Below are positions 37,082-47,318 of a DNA stretch of 64,000 nt, piece after piece. The stretch spans positions 1 through 64,000 of the forward strand of contig CAVOQQ010000003.1 of assembly GCA_963698395.1 (NCBI GenBank), given 5' to 3'. The notes under the pieces were generated by a model. It was not told the DNA's origin and did no database searches. It saw nothing but the letters and a program-made list of their open reading frames with translations. The stretch comes from JBBQUN01 sp963698395 (GTDB taxonomy: Bacteria > Actinomycetota > Acidimicrobiia > Acidimicrobiales > SZUA-35). Positions within the stretch are counted from its first letter, which is position 1. Each line of letters opens with the position of its first letter. The position numbers were made by a program, and so were the translations under genes.

Positions 37082-37304
37082 TTATTGAAAATAAGCTTCT
37101 TTTACCAATTCAAGCATCTCCTCGTTGCTTGCCACACGAGGATTCCCCTGATAATCGGGCAAAACCATGGACTGCTTTGCCAGCCAGGAAATAACCTTCA
37201 CTGTCCATTTTTCTTAGACGGACCGACAGGATGCCAAGCAGGAGGATACCCACCAGGTATACTACAATAATGATCAGGTCAACTGTATTTATGCTTAGAT
37301 CCAT
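37082..37304 (-). pseudogene. Fused remnant: Na+/solute symporter start joined to Fe-dependent alcohol dehydrogenase end
   Basis: The first ~45 codons from 37304, MDLSINTVDLIIIVVYLVG then SVRLRKMDSEGYFLAGK, are the opening of a sodium:solute symporter (first membrane segment and the FLAG block). From about 37190, in another frame, the text LAKQSMVLPDYQGNPRVAS followed by a helix EEMLELVKEAYFQ and stop matches the C-terminus of iron-containing alcohol dehydrogenases (FucO type, with GNPR). Everything between, about 450 residues of transporter and 340 of dehydrogenase, is missing. Either a natural deletion or an assembly collapse. The dehydrogenase match rests on one ~35-residue stretch. Confidence 0.55.
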
Positions 37305-37349
37305 CTCTTAAAAGAGTCTCAAATGAGTAATTGTCATATGTCTGTCGCC

Positions 37350-40016
37350 CTACAGTCTTTCAAAAGAAAATTCCACGGGCTCTCCTGCTTTCATATTCAT
37401 CCAGACCAGCAAGGTCCGGCTACCATCCATATCCCTTACTATTCCTTGCCTGACATCGGTTTCCTGGGGAGGCGTTTTACCATTGATCCCTATGCTGGCC
37501 ACTGAATCCCGTTTCCAGTTCCGTATAAGGAAGCAGGGATTGTGTATGGGGTGCTTTTCGCCGGCATCCACACGAAGAGCAATCTTATTTTCAACTGCCT
37601 TTAAAACAAAGGCCCGCTGTGACCTGTCATATCCTTCACTTTCACAACCCTGCAGGACCACCAGGTCCGGGGGATTGATCCAGGAAGCGGCCAGGGGGAT
37701 CAGCTCTTCCGGTTCTTCATTTAACATGCCCTCCATCAACAGTTTTTGCTGAAAAGGTTTCTCTCCGTGGTCCTCTTTAAAAGTGGGAAGGAACAGGTGT
37801 GTAAGGGAACTATGGGCGGTACGATCGGGAAAACTGGCATACCTGCCGTCAGATGGCATCTGAGCAACCGGCCAGTGATTCCAGGTGGGAAATACTGAGT
37901 AGGAAGTTTGTTCCCCGCTATACACGTTGGAACCAGTAAAAATTCCAATACTTACCGGATCATATTCGGCTTTGTAATTTATGTGTTGAATCACTTTCCC
38001 CTCAGGCTGGTCAACATTATCAGGAGGACCCTCCACCCAGCTGTAGTCCACCTTCCGGCCATCCAGGGCCACCATGGTAAGGGCCACTTCTGTTTCAAGG
38101 ATCTGTTCGGGGTGCTGATTTGGACCAAAAATACCCATGGACTCCTGCCATTCATGGTTCCTCTTTCCGTGAGTCCAAAGGTGCATCTTTTTCACTGCCA
38201 CTCCATCGGGATAGATGTAGTAGTACCAATCGGCCCAGTCTCCCCAGGCTGTAGTCTCATCCAGGTTGGCCATGACATGGAGTACATCCAGGAGAGGATA
38301 ACGCCAGTGAATCACAATGCGTGCATCTGTGTTTTCAATGATCCTGGCAAAATTGGTATAGGCCTCCTTGTCTGACATGGGCTCCTGGCATCCCTGTCCA
38401 CCCGAGGTCCCCCAGGTCTCATTAAACTCGTTGCTGTACCATTGCCCCTTTTCATTGACCATCATGGGAATATACCCGGTACCCCTCCAAAAAACAAACT
38501 TCGAGGGCAGCCGATCAAAGGAGACCACTACATCTGGATGCTCGCTGAATCGCCACAGGTTATCCCAGGTTTCGTAGAACTTAAGCCGGGTATAGGTGGC
38601 AGAGAATGAGTCAGTCCGGTCAAATACCGGTAAGCTTCGATCCTCCATATCCGGATTTGTTTTTTCTTCTACCGACAGGTCAAACAGGGCATATGCCTGC
38701 TCCACCTCTCCGGAAGTGAGCCCTATGTTGTAGATTTTTACTTCATCAATCATCCCGTCAAAGCCGTAGGAATCCACAAATGTATTTTCCCTGACCGAAT
38801 CGGTGGGTCTGCGGTCCATGCCTTTCCCAATCTTTACGGGAGCATCCGATTGTGTTATGGGCAATCTGTCCACCATTCGCGAACCAGCTTCCCGGCCATC
38901 CACATATATGCACATTCTTCCTGAGACCGAATCATAGGTCCCTGCCAGGTGATACCAGGTATTCCTTTCCAAAAAGACCTTTGAAACCAGCTCCTCCCAT
39001 CGTTTCCCAATCATCATACTCAATCCGGGATGACCATGGGCATCGACCCCCAGGAAAAAGCCCTCCTTATCACCCTGCTGAATTACCGGTGTCCAGTTCC
39101 ATGGATAGGCACCCAGGGTGATCCATGCTTCCAGGGTGATCCCATCACTTATCTCAGGCCCCTGCTCCCGCGGCAGGCTAAGGAAGGAATTGTACCCGTC
39201 AAACTGCAGGGCAGTGCCTGATACGCCTTTCTTCCAGAGGCTCTTGTGTCCGTAAATCTCACTTTCCTGTCCGGACACACTTTCTGCGGTAAGATCCCCC
39301 CCGCCCTCATCAAATTTCCACCAGGCAAGCGGGCTTGCAACCGTTTCTTCGATTAGTGGCGAACCCATGACCGGCGGCTTTGGATCAGATTTTCCAGGTC
39401 CCGTAATACGCACATTCTTAATACCTGAAGTCTTCAGTTCAAAGGTCTGGGTAATTCGATTCTGCGGGTCATTCCAATCATCTGTTTTCCGGGTTCCCTG
39501 TCTGATGGTCCTTATCACTTTCCCATCCCTTGAAATGGAAAAGTACTCATCCACAAACTTCCTCGAATCAACTCCATGGTGCGGATTTAATCCGGTAAAT
39601 TCGGGCAGGTACCTCCAGTGAACAAGCACCCGCTTTTCAGAAGTCTCAATGATCTTCACATGGGAGTAGGCATTGATCCTGTCCGGCATAATACCTTCGC
39701 CGTTCCCTTTCCGGGGAATCAGCTCTTCCACATACCACCGGCCTTTCACCGTCTCCAGGTAGGGAAGAAAACTGGAACCTCTCCAGAATACAAATTTTGA
39801 ATTCCCCCATCCCAGGTCCACAATGATATCCGCATAGGCACCTGTTCGGGAATACTTTTCAAATTCTTCTCCAGAGTCGATTTTCGAATAAAAAGCTCCA
39901 AATGTACCAAGTTGCAAATCCTGAGAGACTTCTGATTCTGAATTACACCCGAGTATCAATGTGGACAGAAATACCGGCAGAATCCGGCTGATCAATGTTA
40001 GACTTCTCATTTCCAA
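37350..40016 (-). CDS. Large lipoprotein with LamG domain between two duplicated lobes
   Basis: Intact 888-residue lipoprotein (LSTLILGC). About residues 228-425 form a LamG/concanavalin-like jelly-roll (WWKFDEGGGDLTAESVSG, ALQFDGYNSFLSL, GMIDEVKIYNIGL). The sequence on both sides is an internal duplication. Near residue 74, NSKFVFWRGSSFLPYLET, then VKGRWYVEEL and RVLVHWRYL. Near residue 490, PSKFVFWRGTGYIPMMVN, then EKGQWYSNEF and RIVIHWRYP. After it comes GDWADWYYYIYPDGVAVKK and a long C-terminal beta-rich part. I know this architecture from uncharacterised marine Bacteroidota and Planctomycetes proteins but no enzyme activity. Its place next to GH95 and sulfatases suggests glycan binding or cleavage. 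Confidence 0.75.
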   Translation of the reverse strand: MEMRSLTLISRILPVFLSTLILGCNSESEVSQDLQLGTFGAFYSKIDSGEEFEKYSRTGAYADIIVDLGWGNSKFVFWRGSSFLPYLETVKGRWYVEELIPRKGNGEGIMPDRINAYSHVKIIETSEKRVLVHWRYLPEFTGLNPHHGVDSRKFVDEYFSISRDGKVIRTIRQGTRKTDDWNDPQNRITQTFELKTSGIKNVRITGPGKSDPKPPVMGSPLIEETVASPLAWWKFDEGGGDLTAESVSGQESEIYGHKSLWKKGVSGTALQFDGYNSFLSLPREQGPEISDGITLEAWITLGAYPWNWTPVIQQGDKEGFFLGVDAHGHPGLSMMIGKRWEELVSKVFLERNTWYHLAGTYDSVSGRMCIYVDGREAGSRMVDRLPITQSDAPVKIGKGMDRRPTDSVRENTFVDSYGFDGMIDEVKIYNIGLTSGEVEQAYALFDLSVEEKTNPDMEDRSLPVFDRTDSFSATYTRLKFYETWDNLWRFSEHPDVVVSFDRLPSKFVFWRGTGYIPMMVNEKGQWYSNEFNETWGTSGGQGCQEPMSDKEAYTNFARIIENTDARIVIHWRYPLLDVLHVMANLDETTAWGDWADWYYYIYPDGVAVKKMHLWTHGKRNHEWQESMGIFGPNQHPEQILETEVALTMVALDGRKVDYSWVEGPPDNVDQPEGKVIQHINYKAEYDPVSIGIFTGSNVYSGEQTSYSVFPTWNHWPVAQMPSDGRYASFPDRTAHSSLTHLFLPTFKEDHGEKPFQQKLLMEGMLNEEPEELIPLAASWINPPDLVVLQGCESEGYDRSQRAFVLKAVENKIALRVDAGEKHPIHNPCFLIRNWKRDSVASIGINGKTPPQETDVRQGIVRDMDGSRTLLVWMNMKAGEPVEFSFERL

Positions 40017-40223
40017 TAAATTTGTAAAATACTGAATTCGTAATTGTTAAGACCAAACGCAGATTCAGGATCATTTCAGGATTATGCTGGACTCAAAAGA
40101 GCATATCTTCTGATCCAAAGGATTACTTTCTTCCTTTACGAAAGATAGATTCTTTATTTCAACCCGGCAAAAATTTCATGTGAATCGGAAACCTGCTGTC
40201 CTCGGAATAATATAAAATTTCGA

Positions 40224-40231
40224 TATGTTTG
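40224..40231 (+). promoter_or_regulatory. Possible -7 box upstream of the GntP gene
   Basis: TATGTTTG matches the Bacteroidota -7 consensus TAnnTTTG exactly, ~70 bp before the GntP start, but no good TTG is found at the -33 distance. The 285-bp gap 40017-40301 between the divergent LamG and GntP genes shows nothing else I can name. Confidence 0.3.
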
Positions 40232-40301
40232 TTCTTCATGTCTTCAGCACACAATTCTCCGGATATAAAACCAGCCTCACATCCCGAAAAATCAATACAC
40301 T

Positions 40302-41668
40302 ATGTCCACAGCTCAAATACTAATCACCGTTATTGCAGGGGTATCCCTTCTCCTGATCATGGTGCTGAAATTCAAGATCAGCGCCTTCATTTCCCTTCTG
40401 ATCACCTCCATGTTTGTGGGCATTCTTTCAGGCATGCCCCTGCAGGATATTCTGGTGAGTATTCAGGAAGGGATGGGAGGAACACTGGGTTTCGTGGCAG
40501 TGGTGGTGGGACTTGGGGCCATTTTCGGACAGATCCTGGAAGCCTCCGGGGGAGCAGAATCCCTGGCCCACTATCTGGTTAAGAAGTTCGGTACCGACCG
40601 GGCATCCTGGGCCATGGTCATTACCGGTTTTATTGTAGCCATCCCGGTGTTTCTGGATGTGGGACTGGTCATCCTGGCTCCCATCCTCTATGCCCTGTCA
40701 AGGGATACAAAAAAATCTCTCCTCTATTATGGGATTCCACTGCTGGCCGGTCTGGCTGTGACACACAGCTTCATGCCTCCAACGCCGGGGCCCATTGCAG
40801 TGGCTGATATTCTGGAGGCCCAGCTGGGGTGGGTCATCTTCTTTGGCTTTCATTCTGGGGATCCCCACCGCCATTATTGCGGGCCCGGTTTTTGGAAAGT
40901 ATATTTCCAAAAAAATCAATATCCAGCCCCCGAAGGACATGATGGCTCAAAATTCTGCCGGTGCAACTGCACCGGAGAAAACCTGCCCTCGTTTCGCTCC
41001 ATTGCCTTATTAATAGCCGTCCCTCTTTTCTTAATACTGGTGAATACTTTTACAGCTGTCCTGGTGGATAAGGGTGTGCTTGCCAAAAACCTTAGTAACA
41101 GATATCTTGATCTTCCTGGGGCACCCCTTCAGCGCATTGATTATCGCAGCCCTGCTGGCAGTCTATTTTCTGGGGATCCGGAGAGGAAAATCAAGGCAGG
41201 AACTTCTCGATCTGAGTAACAAAGGCACTGGGCCCGGCAGGAATCATCATCCTGGTAACCGGCGCCGGAGGAGTGCTGAAGCAAATTCTGGTGGATAGCG
41301 GAATTGGAGAAATGATGGCCAATTCCATTTCAGACTCCGCCTTGCCTCCCATACTCCTGGCCTGGATTCTGGCAGCCATTGTAAGGGTCACCCAGGGATC
41401 AGCCACAGTGGCTATGATCACCGCTGCGGGGATTATGGCTCCGGTTCTGAGTTTTATAAATCCCGGGGCTCCTGAGCTGGCACTGATTGTCATATCCATT
41501 GCTTCTGGAGCAACCATGCTTTCCCATGTAAACGACAGTGGTTTCTGGCTGGTGAGTAAATATTTCGGAATGGACGAAAGACAGACCCTCAGGTCCTGGA
41601 CCGTGATGGAAACTATTATCGCCGTTTGCGGACTGGCATTTACAATGCTGGCAAGTCTATTCGTTTAG
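40302..41668 (+). CDS. GntP-family gluconate/sugar-acid permease, frameshifted
   Basis: Inner-membrane permease with about twelve hydrophobic stretches, for gluconate or related sugar acids. The first 180 residues are intact: FKISAFISLLITSMFVGILSG, GFVAVVVGLGAIFGQILEASGG, IPVFLDVGLVILAPILYALS and THSFMPPTPGPIAVADIL, all strong GntP text. Frame changes near 40840, 41090 and 41225 lead to VTGAGGVLKQILVDSGIG and GSATVAMITAAGIMAPVL and the C-terminal HVNDSGFWLVSKYFGMD. About 453 codons, the normal length. It would take up sugar acids released from uronate-containing glycans. Start ATG at 40302. Confidence 0.85.
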
Positions 41669-41711
41669 CTCCTGTGGCCGGGTTTCATCCATTCAACCTG
41701 AAGGGAGCATG

Positions 41712-42631
41712 TCATGATCCTGCCCCCAGGATCTCTCCGTACAATTCCGGTCGCCGGGCCTTTTTATACCGGTACCCCCCGGCCAGCTCCAGTTTATCGG
41801 GTGTACAGGTGGCCACCACCACTTCATCGTCCATGGAGCGGCATTCGGCCAGAATCTCCCCATAGGGATCCAGGATCATGGAGTTGCCATTCTTTAAGCT
41901 GGTCGTCGTCGGGACCAATGGGATTGGAAAATACGGCATAAATCCCATTGTCATAAGCCCGGGCCGGCAGCCATCGCATGAGCCAGCCCCTCCCTTTGGG
42001 TCCTTCAAATTCTGCTCTTAAGGCATCCGGATCCTGTTGCCGCTCGTCCCAGTATTTCTGATCCACCCATCCCCTGCCCGGCATGGGCGACGGAGTACAT
42101 CCGGTCACATGGGGCATAAAGATGATCTCAGCACCCAGCAGGGTGCAGTGCCCTGACATTTTCAATCACGTTGTTATCGTAGCAGATCAGAATCCCGCAG
42201 CGGCAGCCGAAGAAGGTCAAATACCACATACTCATTCCCGGCCGAGAGGTACTCGGCTGATAAAGGGATGCAGCTTTCCTGAATTTGGCCACCAGGCCCT
42301 CACCGGTCACACAGACATAGGTATTATAAGCCCGGTCGCCTTCCTTCTCCACCAGTCCGGCCAGCAAGGCCACCTTGTATTTCCCTGCAATCTGTATTAA
42401 CTGTTTTACGCTTTCCCCCGAAGGGACCTCCTCTGCCAGATCAAAGATCTCCGTCTTTAGACAGCTTACTGAGAAAGGTGTAGGAGGTGATACATCAACT
42501 CATGGAAACTGACAATCCTGGCTCCCTTTTCAGCTGCTTTTGCAGTTAGATCTTCGATGCGGGACAAGGTTAAACTGCTTGTCCCCGTTCCGGGTCTGAA
42601 ACTGTGCGGTGGCAATGTGGATCTCTTTCAT
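41712..42631 (-). CDS. Carbon-nitrogen hydrolase (nitrilase superfamily), frameshifted
   Basis: Cytosolic amidase of the nitrilase superfamily (N-carbamoylputrescine amidase or beta-ureidopropionase-like). Start MKEIHIATAQFQTRNGDKQFN at 42631. The Glu of the first block lies in a frame-broken part near 42540. The Cys block reads CGILICYDNNVIENVRAL, with LLGAEIIFMPHVTG after the frame change near 42145. A later block SNPIGPDDDQLKNGNSMILD is split by another change near 41900. It ends with YKKARRPELYGEI. About 305 codons. The insert GRGWVDQKYWDERQQDP is typical of a Bacteroidota subgroup. The substrate is not determinable. It converges on the GntP gene with a 43-bp gap. Confidence 0.78.
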
Positions 42632-42695
42632 ACTTAAAAAATATCTTTGATCAGACCCCGATAAGCGGTTCTGATAAAAACGCTAAATTTAAGCC

Positions 42696-43508
42696 ATGAT
42701 TCCGGAAAATGCCAGAGATACCCTTGTTTCTGCACTAAAGAAGGTGGAGAAGCCCTGATGGCACCAGCTTTGGAAAGAGTACGGAAGTGACGGTCAAGGA
42801 GAGTATCAGTTCTGTGGTGACCGAAGGCGGACCTGGCCTCTGAAAAGGTGATTCTTGAGATCCTTCAGGGCACCGGGGATAACTACAATCTCATTACTGA
42901 AGAAACGGGATATATGGAGGGCGGACATCGGAGTATACCTGGGTGGTGGATCCTCTGGACGGCACCTCCAATTTTGCAGCCGGACTGCCCTGGTTCGGGG
43001 TGATTATTGCACTTTTCAAAGGAGTTCCCATACTGGGCGGCATGTACCTGCCTGTGGATCAACATCTTTATCTGGCTGAAACAGGGAGCTGGGAGCTGGA
43101 AAAATGGCGAAGCCATTAAGCCTACAAGATCGGACCAAGCTGTCTGAACAGCTGGTCTCCTACTCCTTTGATTTCAGTGCAACACCCGGAAAAACAGAAT
43201 CCGAAATGGAGATAATGAAAACACTGTCCAGGAAAGTGAGGAACATCCGATCCACCAACTCCCTGGTCGATTTTTGTTACACGGCCGATGGCCGGCTGGG
43301 TGCAGCCCTGAACCAGACCACGAAAATCTGGGATATTGCGGTGCCCTGGCTGATGATCCGTGAAGGCGGAGGTACAGTGACGGATATCAATGGCCGTGAG
43401 ATCCAGTTTAACCTCTCTGCGGAGGCACTAAATCAGAACTATACCATTCTGGCCTGCGGGGCAGGATTGCATCAGGGCATCTTACAAAGCATACGAAGAT
43501 ATACCTAA
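42696..43508 (+). CDS. Inositol-monophosphatase-family phosphatase, frameshifted
   Basis: Mg-dependent phosphatase of the IMPase/CysQ fold. Start MIPENARDTLVSALKKVEK at 42696; frame changes near 42760, 42835 and 42895 precede VVDPLDGTSNFAAGLPWFGV, the first IMPase signature with metal-binding aspartates. After another change near 43090 the protein continues intact to 43508 with IWDIAVPWLMIREGGGTVTD, the second signature. About 268 codons. Could act on inositol phosphate, a sugar phosphate or 3'-phosphoadenosine phosphate; the last would suit sulfate handling but no CysQ-specific mark is clear. Followed by a small membrane-protein gene 13 bp on. Confidence 0.83.
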
Positions 43509-43521
43509 GAACTCTGCAGTC

Positions 43522-43863
43522 ATGAACATCCTGAGATTACTCCCTGTCATTTTATCCTTTGGATTACTGTCTGCTCATTTTTCAAGGGCAAATCTGTTTC
43601 CGCTGGTCATTCTGAGTTTACTGATCCCCTTGCTGCTCCTGATTCAGAAGAGCATGGGTAGCCAGAAGCATCCAGGTTCTGCTGCTGCTGGGGGCGGCTG
43701 AATGGATCCGTTCCATGTTCGGGTATATTGAAGTCCGGAAAGCCATTGGAGAAGACTGGGGACAGGCTGGCTATTATCCTGGGATCAGTTGCTGTGCTTA
43801 CAGCCTGCGCGGGACTTGTATTCCGGGGAAAATCGCTTAGAAAAAGATATCACCTTGGAATAA
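43522..43863 (+). CDS. Small polytopic membrane protein, frameshifted
   Basis: About 113 codons starting MNILRLLPVILSFGLLSAHF at 43522. Hydrophobic segments follow: LFPLVILSLLIPLLLLIQK, then after a frame change VLLLLGAAEWIRSMFGYIEVR, and after another near 43770 RLAIILGSVAVLTACAGLVF, ending in a basic tail. Four membrane spans are likely. I do not recognise a family. It sits between the IMPase and GH13 genes, 8 bp before the latter's start, so they may share a transcript. Confidence 0.5.
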
Positions 43864-43871
43864 ACAGCAGG

Positions 43872-45726
43872 ATGAAAAAGATCCGTTATTGCATGGCAGT
43901 GTGTGGCCCTTTGCCTGGACGCATGCAGTACCACGGCAGGAAGCCCAACAGAACACTAAGAACAAGAAGATATGAAAATAAATGTATACCAGGTATTTAC
44001 CCGCCTGTTCGGAAATACCAACACGACCAACAAAGCCCTGGGGAACCATGGAGGAGAATGGGGTGGGAAAATTCAATGATTTCACCGATGAGGCCCTGGA
44101 GGCCATTAAAGGCTCTGGGGATTACCCATATCTGGTACACCGGGGTGCTTCACCATGCCATGGTCACCGATTACAGCCCTTACGGGATCCCCGGCGATGA
44201 TCCGGATGTGGTCAAAGGAAGGGCCGGTTCTCCCTATTCGGTGAAGGATTATTACAATGTGAATCCCGACCTGGCCGTGGATCCGGCAAAGCGGCTGGAA
44301 GAGTTCCAGGCACTGATCGAGCGAACCCACCGGCATGGAATGAAGGTGATCATCGATATTGTCCCCAACCATGTGGCCCGGGTCTACCATTCCATTTCCA
44401 ATCCGGAAGGGGTGGAGGATTTTGGAGCATCCGATGACCGGACCCGGGAGTACCTGAGAGACAATAACTTCTATTACATCCCGGGCCAGCCTTTCAGGGT
44501 CCCCGGTGGAGGGATGGATACCGGTACTGGGAGGTGAGAATCATCCCGGGGCCGACGGGCTATTTCAATGAGAATCCGGCCAAGTGGACAGGCAATGGAT
44601 CCCGGAGTCCGCAGCCCGATATGAATGACTGGTACGAGGCAGTAAAGATCAATTTCGGTGTGGATCCCGATGGAAAATAGGATTTTGAGATCCCTCCCGG
44701 CGGATTATGAAAATGAATCCTGTCAGGCCCATTATGACTTCTGGAAGGATAAGGAGGTGCCCGACTCCTGGAAAAATTCAGGGATATTGCACTTTACTGG
44801 CTGGACAAAGGGGTGGATGGCTTCCGCTACGATATGGCCGAAATGGTACCGGTGGAATTCTGGAGCTATATGAACAGTGCCATCAAGATGGCCAAACCCG
44901 ATGCCTTCCTGCTGGCAGAGATCTACCAGCCACATATCTACAGGGACTATATCAGTAATGGGGAAAATGGATTACCTCTACGATAAGGTCCAGCTCTACG
45001 ACAGCTCTGAAAAGCGATTATGCAGGGACATGGAAGCACCGATGCCATTGTGCAGATCCAGGAGGATCTGTCCGATATTGAGCACCATATGCTGCATTTC
45101 CTGGAAAACCATGATGAGCAGCGTATTGCCAGTCCGGGATTTGCAGGAGATGCCCTAAAGGGAATGCCAGCCATGGTGGTTTCTGCCACCATCGGAACTT
45201 CCCCCACCATGCTCTACTTCGGCCAGGATGTGGGCGAAGCTGGTGCCGAGGAGCCGGGATTTGGGGCCCCATCCCGAACCTCCATCTACGATTACATCGG
45301 AGTTCCCCACCACCAGCGACTGGATGAACAAGGGGAAATTTGACGGTGGGGCTCTTTCAGAGAAAGGAGAGACAATTGCATAACTTTTATGTCCACCCTT
45401 CTGAACTTTCACAAAAAACAGCAGGGCCCTCACGGGAGAATACAGGGAGATCCACAGCCACAACAGGGAACATACCCAGTGGTATAACGACCGGATTTTC
45501 TCCTTTGTCCGCTGGAAGGAAGAAGAGCGTCTGCTTATTGTGGTAAATTTTGATTCCAGGGACATCCTTTGGCTTTGATCTCCAGCTTCCTCGCGAGATC
45601 TTATTACTGCCTGGAAGCTTTAGAGGATGGAACGTACACCCTTTAGGACCAGTTGACGTGAACACACTACTTGAACGTTGGGGATATGCGGAAGGAAGGG
45701 TGACTAAAACCAGACTTGATCATTAA
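43872..45726 (+). CDS. GH13 alpha-amylase-family enzyme, frameshifted
   Basis: Exported GH13 enzyme for alpha-glucans. A start at 43872 and one frame change lead to a Cys-containing export signal and then INVYQVFTRLFGNTN, the usual opening of a Bacteroidota GH13 group. The four conserved regions are visible in different frames: VIIDIVPNHVAR (I), DGFRYDMAEM with the nucleophile Asp (II), FLLAEIY with the acid/base Glu (III) and FLENHDEQR with the transition-state Asp (IV). Frame changes occur near 43920, 44110, 44520, 44690, 44780, 44960, 45330 and later. About 615 codons. The C-terminal part after 45340 is so broken that its boundary at 45726 is approximate. Confidence 0.85.
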
Positions 45727-45761
45727 ACCTCTTCAATCATTAATACTTCAATATCATATCC

Positions 45762-47318
45762 ATGATGAAACTTCTGACGTATCGCCTTACTTGTTCACAA
45801 CACTTAGCGTCATTAACTCCTGCTAATGCTCCAAGAGAAGAGGCAGAAGTATCCCCCCTTGCCCAATGTGGTCATTATCTATGCCGACGACCTGGGTTAC
45901 GGGGATGTGAGTGCCTATGGGGCCACAGAGATCTCACACACCGAATATGGACAAACTGGCCACGGGGGGAGTAAGATTCACCAATGGCTACTCCACTTCG
46001 GCCACCTGCTCTCCCAGCAGGTATGCCCTGCTTACCGGGGTCTATCCCTGGCGCAACGAGAAGGCAAAGATCCTGGATGGAACGGCACCTCTACTTATTC
46101 AAACAGATCAGATGACCCTTCCCAAGATGTTCAGAGAGAGAGGGTACCATACAGGCATCGTCGGGAAGTGGCACCTGGGACTGGGCGATGGACATGTGGA
46201 CTGGAATCCCGAAGATTGCTCCCGGCCCCAATGAAGTGGGATTTGATTATGCCTATATCATGGCAGCCACCCAGGACCGGGTTCCAACGGTTTATATCGA
46301 GAACGGCAGGGTGGTGCGATCCGATCCCGAGGATCCCATTGAGGTCAGTTATCAGCCAGAACTTTCCCGGCGAACCCACCGGGATGGACAATCCCGAACT
46401 GTTGAAAATGAAATGGCACCACGGGCACTTCAATACAGTGGTGAATGGCATATCACGCATTGGATATATGAAGGGCGGAACGGAGGCCAGGTGGGTGGAT
46501 GAAAATATGGCCGACACCTTTCTGGTCAGGGCCCAGCAATACATCCGTGGCACACAGGGAAGAGCCCTTCTTTCTCTACTACGCACTTCAGCAACCCCAT
46601 GTTCCCCGTACCCCCCATCCACGCTTTGTGGGGAAAACCGGCATGGGTCCCAGGGGAGATGTGATTGTGGAAGCCGACTGGTGCATTGGTGAGCTTGTTG
46701 CTACCCTGGAAGAAAACGGATCTGCTCGAGAATACCCTGATCATTCTATCCAGCGACAATGGTCCGGTGCTGAACGACGGCTATTACGACGATGCAGTCG
46801 AGAAAGGTGGGCAATCATACCCCAGTCGGGCCCTCTCAGGGGAGGCAAATACAGTCTCTTTGAGGCAGGAACCCGGGTACCGTTTATTAGCTACTGGAAA
46901 GGACATATCGATCCTGCTGTCTCAGATGCCCTGGTGTCCCAGGTGGACCTGTTTTCCTCCCTGGCAAACTGGCAGGAAGGAAGTCCGAAGCAGTGATAGT
47001 GAAGAACTGCTGGAGGTTTTATGGGAAAGCAGGCTCCGGGGAAGAGAAGAACTGATTCTGGAGGCCACAGGCAGGACTGCTCTGCGCAAGGGGGATTGGG
47101 TTATGATTCCTCCCTACACGGGACCCTGCCCTTATTGAAAATGTGAATATCGAACTGGAAATGCTCCTGATTATCAGCTCTATAATCTGAAAGATGATAT
47201 CGGGGAGCAGAATAACCTGGCCAGAACCAGACCGGACAAACTGAAGGCTTTGATAGACAGGTATCAGGAAATCCGGGGTGAAACAGGGGAGGTAAGTGGC
47301 GAAGTGGAGCTAAAATAA
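45762..47318 (+). CDS. Type I sulfatase (arylsulfatase type), frameshifted
   Basis: S1 sulfatase with a start MMKLLTYRLTC at 45762. After a frame change: PNVVIIYADDLGYGDVSAYGA, then GGVRFTNGYSTSATCSPSRYALLTGVYPW; the Cys of CSPSR is the formylglycine precursor. Further blocks: YHTGIVGKWHLGLGDG, FFLYYALQQPHVPRTPHPRF, ILSSDNGPVLNDGYYDDA and YQLYNLKDDIGEQNNLA. Frame changes lie near 45880, 45945, 46190, 46510, 46720, 46850 and 47130. About 515 codons. It overlaps the end of the convergent GH30 gene by 9 bp. The fifth sulfatase of the window and the only one on the plus strand. Confidence 0.86.
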
